Below, piece after piece: positions 44,154 to 56,600 of a stretch of 64,000 nucleotides of DNA (within the stretch, counting starts at the first letter, position 1; each line of letters opens with the position of its first letter). The notes below the pieces were generated by a model. The model was not told where the DNA came from. It was given only the letters and a program-made list of their open reading frames with translations, and did not search any database. This DNA is from Apoda limacodes (Eukaryota; Arthropoda; Insecta; Lepidoptera; Limacodidae): NCBI GenBank assembly GCA_946406115.1, contig OX291544.1, forward strand, positions 23,081,521 through 23,145,520, read 5' to 3'. The position numbers were made by a program, and so were the translations under genes.

Positions 44154-46414
44154 GGTCCGTCTCGTTAGGCTATTTTAACGCCAACGGTCTTCGAAACCAA
44201 AGAGAGGCATTATCGCAATTCCTCTCGTCCCAAAAACCGGACGTCTTCCTCATCCAGGAAACGTTCCTAAAGCCCGCTATCCCCTTACGTCTACTATCTA
44301 ACTATCGCACCGTCCGTAATGATAGAACTGCCTCCAATCTCGGAGGCACTCTCATCTATTACAGGCGCTCCCTGCATTGCTCCCCTATCGATCCTCCGCC
44401 ACTAACGAATATAGAAGCATCCGTCTGCCGCTTAGCGATGACCGGCCATCAGCCCATCATCATTGCATCGGTATATCTCTCTCCCTTAAAAGACTTGCTG
44501 GAGAGCGACCTTCAGTCGCTCTTAAATTTAGGCGACGCCGTTATTCTTGCCGGCGACCTAAATTGCAAGCACCGTCGCTGGAACTCTTCAGTAACTTCAC
44601 GGAGAGGCAGACTCCTTGACGATTTAGTTGATAAACTAAACTTTGACATCATCGCTCCCATGACGCCCACTTACTTCCCCACAATACTCGGAACAACCCT
44701 AACGTTCTCGACATAGTACTTCTAAAGAACGTAAGGCTAAGCTTTCGCTCTATAGAGGTGCTTAACGAAATTGACTCGGACCACCGCCCTGTCCTCCTCC
44801 GATTAGGTTCCTCTTCGGACTCTCCTCCCGACACTAGAACCGTGACGGACTGGGATAAATTCGGGCAATTGCTCGAAAATCCCAGCTCGCCACATCTAGA
44901 TCGCGTTCCCGATATAATCTCTTCCGCGACCGACTTAAACGTAGCTATCGACTCACTCACTAGCCACTTGACCGCCAACGTTGGCGAGTGCTCAAGACAA
45001 GTGCCGGTTGGTGATTATCACCACCTAATCCTGCACATCAGGGCGCTAATGACTGAGCGTAAAGCGGCCCGCCGCAGACGCGATCGCGCTCCCACTATCG
45101 AAAATAAAGCTCGCTTCAACGTCTTACACCGTCGGGTAAAAACCGCTGTAGCTGAGCTTCGCACCCAACGTTTCGGTGATCTGATGGAGAACATTTCTCC
45201 TTCTCACCAAGCTTATTGGCACTTAACCAGAGCTTTAAAATCAGACACCGCCAACTCTCTCCCTCCGTTAACTCGTCCCAACAACGTTCCCGCGTTCAAT
45301 GACGTCGAAAACAGCGGATTGCCTAGCGTCTAGCCTCCAAGCCCAATGTGCCTAAAGTACACAGCCGTTTGATCCCGACCACGTGCGTATGGTAGACGGC
45401 GAAGTGGAGCGCAGATCTTCTCTGCCCCCACAGGACACCATGCCCCCTGTCACTGTCGACGAAGTCAAACAGGTCATCAAAGACCTACGCCCCGTAAAGC
45501 CCCCGGTGCGGACGGTATCTCTAACTATATCCTAAAGCGCCACACTCTTCCCCTTCTCTACCTCCTAGTAGCGATCTTTAACGCTGCTATCAAACATTGC
45601 ACCTTTCCTTCTTAATAGAAAGATGCAATTGTTATAGGCATCCATAAGCCAAACAAAGCTCGTACCGAGCCGTTCTCCTATAGCCCTATAAGTTTACTAA
45701 AGGCCTTTGGTAAACTCTACGAACGCCTCCTCCTCGCTCGCCTACGGAACGCTATAGTCTCCAGAGGCATTTTAATAGACGAGCAGTTCGGCTTCCGTGC
45801 CAAACACTCATGCGTCCATCAAGTCCTCCGCAACACGGAACACATTCTCACTGGCTTCCAACCAGTATTAGGTAAGCCCCGCCACACGGGCGCTGTCTTC
45901 TTCGATGTAGCGAAAGCTTTCGACAAAGTCTGGCACAACGGGTTAATTTTTAAACTGTACAAGTTTCAGTTGCCAGATCGTCTCGTGCTCATCTGTTGAA
46001 TCGTAGCTTTCGCTACAAAGTTGAAGGCACTCTCTCTTCCCCCCGTCCCATAGAAGCAGGAGTCCCGCAAGGGTCCGTGCTCGCCCCCATCTTGTACCTT
46101 CTGTACACCAACGACATCCCTAAAACAATAGTTACCCAACTAGCCCTCTTTGTGGACGATACCGCTATCTATACCACCGATAGGCAAGTGAGTCGAATCA
46201 CTAAGAGACTCCAACCCGCTATTACCGCCCTAGGCGAATGGTTTCGGAAATGGAGAATCGAGGTGAATCCCGACAAAAGCTCTGCCGTTCTCTTCAGTGC
46301 AATGAGGGTGGTCGTGCATGGTGACTACCAGTATATCCCCAAAACATTCGCCGACAAAGGAGCTTTTCAATACTGCAAAATGTCTTTTGGATATTCGAGA
46401 TATCAAATTCGGTA
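44154..46414 (+). pseudogene. Jockey-like LINE ORF2, unit 2, extra 13-base deletion
   Basis: Duplicate of 13507-15780 with the same endonuclease and RT motifs and the same older frameshifts. In addition 13 bases are missing between CTCATC and TGTTGAATCG near 45995, which shifts the frame between the FFDVAKAFDKVW and GVPQGSVLAP motifs. This deletion is private to unit 2 and so is younger than the duplication. Confidence 0.88.
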
Positions 46415-48248
46415 AAAGGAGTTCCCTTGTAAAATATTACACGGAACGACCAGATAATTAAACCATCAATAAAAAATATTTACTTTTTATTTAATAATTA
46501 ATTATACTTATGTATTTGTCATTTATATATTTCTATAACTTAATTACCAACAGTATTTACGACATTGACACTGTGCCCCACTTCATATTCAAAATTATTT
46601 TTTTATTCTTGTGTTCAACTGTCACATAAATAAAGGAGTACCTATATAATAACATCACACACAATCATTTTTCTTTAAATCAAACTATTTACATTGTAAA
46701 TCTTGTCTATTAAGTGTTTCAATACCAATCCAAATACTTCAAATTCAATTCAATACCAAATATATAATCATATGTTTCGTTGTGATTTTACAAAGAGGAC
46801 TTATTGGACGCACGCAATAAAACAGTATTGTAATTAGTTTGTAAAGCTATTTGTAGTTAATTCACTTGACGTTTCGAAAGTATTTTTAGTAACCCATTTA
46901 AATAAAAAGATTTCGAATTGAATTTGAATAATTATTAAATAAAGGGTAACTATTTATATACTAATCTCATTTTTACCCGACGTACGCTAGCTTAGTATCT
47001 TCAGCTAACCGAAGACGAACAAGCTTTTAAACAACTAAACAAAAATACAGAATCCCGCCTCAGATGGTTACCGAAGACCATGCTGTACAAACTGCCCTAC
47101 CTAAACAAAAAATTAAATAAACACGCCATACTTAAGCGCCCTCCGTCGATCTAGTGGTCAAATGTACCAAAAGACCTAAATAAAGCCCAAGAGCGCGTAA
47201 AGAGTTCTTTATTTAGGAACTCAAAAACCTAAATTTGACTTGAGAAAATTTGGGCTCGCGCGTAGAGGTCCTTAAGACTTGTTATTAAGATTTACAAAAG
47301 TTCATTAGGTAGGGCAGAGCAGCGAGTATATATTTTGTTCAAAGCAGCTTGGTCACATCATTAGGAACTGTGCCTTTTATATACTTAGTTTATGTATTTG
47401 TTTGTGTAACTCTATCAGAAAACTATCATTTAGATGTTGTTTTTTCTTTGAATTTCTTACATTACTACCATAAAAACTTTGTAACAAAAAAAAACCAACC
47501 GGCTTTGAGAAGATACAATAAAAAGGTAAAAATAATTACTTATTTTCAAAAATCTGATCTAAATTACAGTTTGAAGTTGGGGTCTATGTAGTTAAAGTTT
47601 ATAACACACTTTACTTTTAGGACACTAATTTCAAACTGTAATTCAGATTAGATTTTTGGAAACAAGTAATTAGGGGTCTCTTTTTTTTAATATTATAATA
47701 GGCTCGCACGGTCTTAGCAGACCATTTATGCATTTGCCAGAGTCAAAGTCAATTATATTATATCGTATCGTGGCGCGGGCGTTACCGCGCGTCCTCGTTT
47801 TGAAGTACCAAGATTGGGCAGGAGATTTGGTGTGGATCCTCAGATATTGCGCGTCATGTCCTGCTTATTTCTTCATAATTCACTATTCATGAACCTTCGC
47901 TGCACAATTTTTAACACGCTTTCGTAAAACATTGTTAAAATATATACATCGAAAGTCACTAAATTTGTCAAAAGTCAAAAATTTAGAAAAATTAAACAGA
48001 AAAAAACACCACTCCTTCTTAAGATTCGCGCCAAAACTCCAAGGGTCTCTTATTTCACCAATTTCAATATCGTTTTTTTTATTATATTAGTAAGTAATTA
48101 CATCATAATTTAGATTCTTTAATTTAATAAATTTTGACCGTAAAACCATTTATCTGTGACAAAACACAAAATATTGATTTACTTTATTAGTAATACTGGC
48201 TGTTTTTGTGCCTTAGCCTTTAAAAAAAACACTGATGCGCGCGTGTTA
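46415..48248. other. AT-rich spacer with hairpin, unit 2
   Basis: Equivalent of 15781-17614, with the same hairpin at 47533-47672. No gene seen. Confidence 0.5.
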
Positions 48249-48957
48249 GGCCCAGATTAATAGTCGTGTCTTAGCCAAAGTAACATTCTAAGACAGGTGC
48301 TTAGTAAGCGTAATGTAATTAAATGCAACAACGAACATAACTGAGGTCCGTTATAATAGTCGTTGCTAGACAAAGTATTACTTATTGCTAAGAAATAGGC
48401 TTAGCTTGAATAATGTTATAATAAACACTGCTTAGACACACACACGTTGCTAAGCATGCACTTATTCTTAGCTAAGCCTGAGTAACGCATTTTCTTTACT
48501 CAGGACAGTCTAAGCACGTAATGTGTTTATAATAATAAAACATGGATTCAAATGCTCAAATATACATTAATTACTTTTCCCACCTGCTTTCGTCGACTCA
48601 TGTAAGGGTACTATAGGCAAATGAGAGAGTTGCTAGGGGGTAGGCAAATATTTTTTTTATATCGTCGGTGCGCAAGTTTAAACTCGCTCTCGACCGGTTT
48701 TTACTGTTTATGGCATTTGCACGCAGGTAAAGGTTACAAGTTATACAGCGTTGTCGATAAACAAAACCACTGTTTACAATGAATTGACATGAAAAGAAGG
48801 ATAGAATTTTAGATACAAAAAAAAAAAACGAATGCTGTTTATGAAAATCTGGTAAATATGACAAATAGCAATAGTAAGTATTGTAAAGAATTCTCCAAGT
48901 AAGACTATCAGAAGTATTACTTAGGACATTACTTAGCAACGACTATTAATCCGAGCC
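48249..48957. mobile_element. MITE with GGCCCGGATTAAT-type TIRs (copy a), unit 2
   Basis: Duplicate of 17615-18323, with the same inverted ends. Confidence 0.75.
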
Positions 48958-50043
48958 TAGACTTGACGGTATATAAATACGATAATGTAGGTAGGTATTT
49001 TGATGATAGGATATATAAATCAAAGTCTGAAGTAAATATTACAACTTTTATGAGATATATAAAGCCTCTTAAATCTAAGTTTCGAGTTGAAACACAATTA
49101 GTACAGTCAAATTAGATACATTTTTAGGTTAAAAAAACCTTAATTAGTAGAGTTTTGAATTTTGGTGTACAGGTTCATAGAGGCCTCCCGTTGAACATAC
49201 TAAAAGTCCCCATCGATAGTTGTTGCGCTCGCGCCGCCATCTTGGAAAAAAGGGGCCCATTTTTAGTATTTTGCTTATATCTCGGCAATTATTGCTGATA
49301 CGGCTAAAATGAAGTTATAAAAACTGTAGCTTATTAAATATCCTACAAAAAAGTATACGTGCATTATTATTGTATCTCTAGTATTTTAGCTGTAATCCGG
49401 CGTTAAAGAGAAAAAAATATTTATTTTTTGTCTGCCAATAAATCGTTTGTGATCTGTTTACCACAAAATTGTTCAATATTTTTTTTAGGCTTATTCCGTG
49501 AGATTACCAAAAGAAAGAGAGGCAGATGAGAAGGCGAGAAAGAAAGAAAACAGAAATGGAAGGAAAGAAGAAAATGCATTCTGTGATATAATGTGTATGG
49601 CTGGGTCGGAACGTGTTTTAGGGGCACTAGCTATAAGTACCACCAAATAGCCACGACTGGCTATCAATACAGAAAAGCCATGACCAGCCGATCATCGTCT
49701 CGTAGGTATGCCTCACTTCCCATAAAGACTTAGGCAACTTATTTCGATTTACGTACGACTTTGTATGTAAATATATATAAATAGCAAGCACCGTTTATTG
49801 TACTACAATACTACCAATGGCATAGTTCTCTGCAGGCTGTTTGACATACTCAAATTTTACATTATAGCTTTAAAGACAGCTACTCTCTTAAACCTTCATG
49901 ATAGCCATAAGCTGGAAATACTTGACATAGCGCTTTTACAGTACACAAGCCTAAGTTTCTGTATCTTGCTAGACGGATTTTGTTTTAACCTTCTTCCCGT
50001 TATTATGTCTCTGTGACCAAGGGCGGATCCAGAAAAAAAGTTT
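48958..50043. other. Intergenic spacer, unit 2; no gene seen
   Basis: Equivalent of 18324-19409. The G run at its end has 13 G against 17 in unit 1. Confidence 0.5.
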
Positions 50044-50189
50044 GGGGGGGGGGGGGCGATCATAAGATCTGAAGGTATTTTTATGTACAAACCCAAGTAA
50101 CTTCAAGTATTTTTTACATTTAATAAAAGTTATATATTTAAAAGGGTGGGGGGGGGGAAGTGCTGGCTTATCACCTTACAGCAACTCAT

Positions 50190-51290
50190 CTCATCATCGA
50201 TATCTCATCCATCGAATCTCTTCCCAGTCACTAAGCTAAGCTACTATCAGCGAATGCTCCAAACAAGCGTTCACCGGTACCCGAGGATACAGAGTTACTA
50301 ATAAGAGAGCCTAACTACCGAGGAATAGACTCCTTCTACAAAAGTGTCTACAGATGTACTTTGTCAAAGCAGTGACGAAAACCTGATGGAAGGGATCTAG
50401 CCCGACCTCCAGGCTAAACGGATCTATAAAGCTATTAAATTTGATATCCTGAGCGCCATGCCTCGCTTCAAACGTCTAAATTAATCCCTGCGTTTGACGA
50501 CTACTAAAAGCAGATTGCTTAGAAAAAACTTAGAGTCGTAATGCTTGCTCAGCACTAAACCAGCAGACATTAATCATGTCCGCGAGGTAGACAGTGAGGT
50601 CAAAAGGAGATGCGCTCTCCCACTGCTTGCCTCTCTACCTCCTGTCATTGTAGACAAAGTTCTGCAGGCTATCTAAATTAGGGTTACCTCTGATTATTAT
50701 ATTAATAGGTATTTTTACCGGGGCGATTTCGTACTATATTTTGTCGCGGCTTCGGATAAGAACGTTCTGAGCCCTCGTCATATAGGTTATTTAGTTAACT
50801 AAAAGCTTTATTAACAGTTACTAATACCACGGTTCCGTAATTTCATAGACACTGACCTCTTCACCAAAGCATTTGGGCGACAGTGGAACGACTTCTATAC
50901 CTACAGCAGCGCTTTTTTTCGACGTGGCAAAAGCGTTCAATGAATACACCGTTAGATTTAGAAGCTGTACCACTATACACTGAGATCGTTGGTCTCTATA
51001 TTAAGCACTTGCTAATAGTACTTTGCGAGTGACTGTTGGGTAACAGATTCGGTGACCACAGAATTCTGTAGAAACGCTATTCCGATTATGTCCAGCCTAT
51101 GCTTGTCAATAAGGGCGTAGTTAGTAGCAGTCATAATGTTAAAATTGAGTTCGTTTATCAGTCTGCCGAGAACCTTGAAATTGTCCACGCAGGATAGGTG
51201 GTTTTTATCGGAATCAGACGCGATAATGATCGGCTGATGAAGCGTACCCGAAAGACGTTTCGCCCTGCTATACACATCATGTCGCATTAT
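50190..51290. pseudogene. Second Jockey-like remnant, unit 2
   Basis: Duplicate of 19560-20660: RT motif FFDVAKAFNEYTVRF near 50920-50960 on the plus strand, endonuclease-like HQPIIIASDSDKN on the minus strand. Confidence 0.6.
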
Positions 51291-51589
51291 GCATATGCCC
51301 CTTTTTTATCTCTCCCCTTCTCTCTCTCTCTCTTTCTCACCATCTCTGTCAGTCTTTCTATCTCTAGGTAGTGCCATGGAATAAGTTTTAGAAGATATAT
51401 ATGAATGATTTAGGAGTAAACAGCATCAAAACGGTATATCGATTGCAAAAATATAAAAAAAAAATTTCTTTTCAATGTCGGATTACAGAGAAAGTATTAG
51501 AGATACATAAATATTATATCTTAGGTTTTTTATAGGAAATTTAATAAGTTACATTATTTGCACATACGATTTTTAGCCACTTTGTTTAG

Positions 51590-52660
51590 ATTCGTTGTTG
51601 ACTAGGTTCAGCTCTCTTGGAGAATTGGTCGGAGTGATTGGCTGGATATACCGATTCGTCAACAACGTTGATCTCCGATTCGGAGTTCTGTACTGGTCTT
51701 ATCGCCGTCAGAACGTGAAAAAGCGCTCCATATTTTAGTGCGCAATGTACAACGAGAGCATTATAGGACTTTAATAGGGGATCTTCAAGCTGGTCGCTCC
51801 AAGATCAAAGGAGCTTTGGCCAGATCGAGTAAACACCGCTCGCGTCTTTTCTTATGTTGGAACTGATTTTGCAAGTCCCTTTAACATTAAGACTTCTACC
51901 TTGCGCAACGCCAAGGTGGTCAAGGCAAACTTGTGCGTATTTGTATGTATTATTTCGAAGGCTTTCCATCTTGAGTTAGTCTCCACTCTTTCCACTGAGG
52001 CTTTCATTTCCTGTCTTTCTCGCTTCGTTAGCCACCGAGGATTGCCAATTATCATCCGTTCGGATTGCGGCACCAATTATAAGGGGACCTGATCGGTATC
52101 TACGAGAAGTCTACTAGTGCCTTTTTGCAAATCAGCAGGGCATAGGTCATCATCTTTCCCGAAAGGGAATTAAGTGGATTTCCGATCCACTCGCATATCC
52201 TTCTTGGGGCAGAATTTTCGAAACTGTGGTGAAGGTAGCAAAGACACATCCTCGCCGCGTTTATAGTCTTCTGTAGAATTGAGGCGGTGCTCAACTCGAG
52301 GCCTCTCTGTCCGGTTTCTCTGGACCCGAATGATCTGGAGGTGTGTCTACTGGTAATTTTCTGGCGGGTGAGCCCTAAAAGCCTTGCCCGAGTATCCCTT
52401 CTTAGATACTTAACTCAACCGCTTGGCACGGTTTTAAACTGCTACAACAGATGTCGCAGAGATTTTTGAAAAGGTTTTCTCTTGAGTATCTTCATTTCTT
52501 GCAGCAGCAAGTGCGTTGGTTCGATAAGACTTTTACTTTAAAATTGGGTGATCTTGTCCTGGTCAAGGATATGAATATGCCACCTCTTCTCTGGAAGCGT
52601 GGTCGCATCCTTCGACTCTTCCCCGGCTCGGATGGCGTTCCTCGCGTTGCAGAAGTTTAG
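51590..52660 (+). pseudogene. BEL/Pao integrase remnant, unit 2
   Basis: Duplicate of 20960-22030 with the same broken frames: GLPIIIRSDCGTNYKG, LNSRPLCPVSLDPND and KLGDLVLVKDMNMPPLLWKR in order. Confidence 0.85.
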
Positions 52661-53678
52661 TAGGCGACTCGATTCTTACGAGAGCTGTTGCTTCTCTGTC
52701 GCGATTATATATTATGATCTAAGGGTATACAGTTTCTCAGTCAGACCCGATCTGCCTGGGGTGAGGATTGTTTTGTATCGTTGCTATCGGGGCCACGCCT
52801 TACACACGAAACGAACGCAACCTGTGTTTTTGTGTTTCTGGCAACACTCTACTTTGTGGTTGTCATTAGTCTGCATGAATTAAAAATAACCTATTTTTCT
52901 CAGAAAAGTGTTTTGTTTGTTTGTTTTTATATATTTTAAAAAAAATTATATTATTATTTTATATAATTGTGTATGTGCCAGTTACATTACATTAAGGTAA
53001 TACAATTTTGTTTTTATATTTTTAGTTAGATCTTGCCCTACATTATATGTCCTTTATCAGTTTCAGCTACAATTTAGGGCTTAGAAGACATAGGACAGAC
53101 AGACGAGATCCATTTAGGTACAGAACATCCATCATCTATGGAGGTAAAACAAGTCGCCTCATATTTTCATCAGGTTAAGATTGTAGGTATCTATCATCAT
53201 GAAGATCGTAGAGTTTCAGAGTTAGAGGGGGTGACGAAAACTTTGTAACTCTCTTTTTAGATCTCGCAGAAAAATCTTAAATGCACTTTTAAAACCTACT
53301 CAACAAAAGCCCACCTATGGGGCTGCATAACCCTCTAATCAGTGTGTAGTATACACTGTAGTTGTATATGTATAATCCATACTAATATTTTAAATGGGAA
53401 AGTAACTGTGACTGTATGTCTGTCTGTCTGTTACCTCTTCACGCTTAAACCGCTGTACCGATTAAGTTGAAATTAGAGGTCTTCTAAGTTTCAATGCATA
53501 TTAGTTAACTTAATGCATGTACGACACGCGCACTTGGCTGGTTTTTTATTTTTTATTTAATAGTTTCAGAGAAAGAAGGCGGAAATTAAATCACTACAAA
53601 TTTATAAATAAAGCTTTTTAAGGTTCCAAAACAGAAAACACATTTACATGAGAACCAGAACAACCATGTTGCACTTTT
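52661..53678. other. 3' flank of IR gene C
   Basis: Equivalent of 22031-23048. It holds the dispersed repeat fragment at 53382-53540 and minus-strand AATAAA signals at 53545-53557 for gene C. Confidence 0.5.
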
Positions 53679-56600
53679 CTACATTACACCTTTGTTTTTT
53701 TTCTTCTTTATAATTTCTCCCACAAACACGACAATAGAGACCGCAGCGCCGATCATATAAATGGCAAAAATACCCTGTAAATACAAAAAAGAAAATACAG
53801 TACAAATTGAACTTTCTTCTGAGAAACAACTGGCTACTAAAACAAGAAAGACAAAGAATAAAAGACAAGCAACTCAAAGCCTATCAAGCAAGTGTATGAG
53901 TACCTACTCGTAAACGCACATTTCCAAAGATGAGCCGTTGTTCGTTGCAAGATATGCATTCATTTTCTCTACTTAGATTCACTCAGGGCCGGATTAATAG
54001 TCGTTGCTAAGTAATGTCCTAAGTAATACTTCTGAGAGACTTACTTGGAGAATTCTATACGATACTAACTACTGCTATTAGTCATATTTGCCAGATTTTC
54101 AAAAACAAAAAGCCATTTTCAATAGCTAAAGAAGAAAATTAATTTCGGTGGTTATAATAACTGGCTTTCGTTTTTTTGTACCTAAAATTCTATACTTTTT
54201 TTCATGTCAATTCATTGTAAACAGTGGTTTTGTTTATCAACAACGCTGTATTGCATTTCAAATGCGCAATGTATATCTTATGTCTATGGATTTCAAACGA
54301 GAATTGTTAGCTCTGATTTTACGGAATCGAGCGGCGGGCCTCATTTCATTGCTGCATTTAAATACATTACGCTTATTAAGCATATGTCTTAGAATGTTAC
54401 TTTGTCTAAGCCACGGCTATTAATCCGGGCCTCAGACTCGACAAGCTGCTTCCTTATTATCGCCACATTTTTTCTACCACCAAGGTGGCAAACAAGCTTA
54501 CGGTCTGTGTGATGCTAAGTTGTTAGCCTATGGACGCTTGCAACACCAGGAGTATTACTCGCGATTGCTGACTAATGCAGACCCTTTAAAAATCTTATCA
54601 CTGCGTTCTTGAAGAATATTGAAGTAGAAGTACGGAGCTCATTCAACATTCAGGTTTTAAGGTGGGGGTTGCTCACAATGCTTTGACTTACCTTCTCATC
54701 ACACTTATTCGTAGGTTAACAATGGCATTACGTGCATGCAAAGCGGGTGCTAAGACCTTATTTACTCCCACGAGCTTTGTCTTTGTTTAAACTTTTCTCA
54801 AACGCCGCCGCCGGTGTTCATAGAGCTCGCGGCAATGAGGCGCCTATTCTATCAAGTATAATGTCTGATTAAAATGTGAACTACGCGCACACTACAAGCT
54901 AGCAATTAACAGTTTTAACTTAAGCCAAAATTTTATAAATAAATAATTAATCTAATTTTAAGTTAATAGTGGAAAGTTGTTAAGGATTTGTTCTAATTTC
55001 TCGGATAAGTAACCCACCACGCGCGCCTTTTTCCTGCGCTGTTTTCGACGGCGGCGTTTGAAACCAAGCAAATTCATAATATCTTGTAAATATTTGTTGA
55101 TAAATTATTATAAAATGACGAAATGGACAGAAAATACGATAATTTATGGAACTATATATATATACGCTTTGGCTGTATGTGGAAATAATCTATTTGGTCT
55201 TAACCTTTCCTTGATTAATTTTGCAGTATTTCACCAAAATTGTTTAATCATTTCATCATTCACCTCGTCTTAGCTGCAATTTACGTCGGAATTTAATACG
55301 ATGCGTATTTGGTCTTCTATTTTGTGCGGTTTACTAAATCCTAACTAAATTCACCTGCGAACGCTCAAGTCCACATTGTTTAGTTAAGATTAAGTTAAAC
55401 TATACTTATCTACTTAATCACTAAATGCATGTTAACCAGCCATTAGTGGGTTGCTAGCCAAAGTAACAAACGTTCGATAAACCAAGTTAAGTAAGCCACC
55501 TGCAGTGTATTTAAGCTTTCAGCAAGCCGTCGAGCAAGGACATTAGAAGTAATTAAACATACGACAACATTTCGCAGAACCAATGGTTTCGTGTCGACGA
55601 CGTCTCGCTTGGCACGTGAGAGTTTCACATCCAGTTCCACTTTATAATTCATATATTTAAGAACCACCTGAGCAAACCATAAACATAAAAAACAATCATA
55701 AAAGGTACGGGGACCTTATTGGAAACAGTCTCAAACTATTCGAACTCTGGAATTCGAGACAAAAATTAATGGAAGTCTGACTTACCGCTCGAAACCTACA
55801 TACACGATGTACTTGTACACATTTTTTTTCACGAATTTCATAATTCGAATTGCTCGAGACTGTTCCACAATAAGGTCCCAGGTATCTCAAAAGAAGCGTC
55901 GGATAAACTTTCTTGGTTTACAAATTACAAAATCAATCTAAAGCATCTAAGCGACGGACGACAAAAGGTTGTAAAATAAAATTTGTGTATAGTCATTTTT
56001 TTAGGGTTCCGTAAGCTGCCAACGGAGCCCTATTACTAAACCTACGCTGTCTGTCTGTCCGTTGATCTGTCTGACCATTAAAAGGCTCTATCTTTCAGGC
56101 CGAAATAGGTAAAAGCTCCCCATAATATAAGAAACACATTTTTGTTGTTTTTGCTCTATCGTAAAAACAGTAATACATACAAACTTCAAAATCCCAGTGA
56201 AAAAAAGTATGAAGTGTAAAATATAACAACAAATAATAAAAATCGGCCAAGTGCTAGACGGGCCGAAGCAATTGCCATTTTAAATTACCGGTACAACGCC
56301 ATCTAGCAATAGTATTAAGAGACACAGTTACACATTTGTTTAGGAAGTTCTCATACAAGAAACACATTTTCGTTGTTTTTGTTCAATCGTAAAAACAGTA
56401 ATACATACAAACTTCAAACTTGCAGTGAAATATAGTGTGAACTTTGAAGTATAAAAACAAATAATTATCTATCATCTATCTATCTTATTATCGAGAGTAA
56501 GGACCAGAACACATGGTGAAACGCAAAAGCGACAAAACTGCAACTCCTAGTTACTTTTGAGTTTCATTTGAGTTTATGCCATGGACTCCGGTTGAAAACT

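Noticed and set aside
51012..51287. Minus-strand 91-codon frame as a host gene
   Set aside because: It carries the endonuclease-like HQPIIIAS and LNFNIM stretches and belongs to a decayed LINE.
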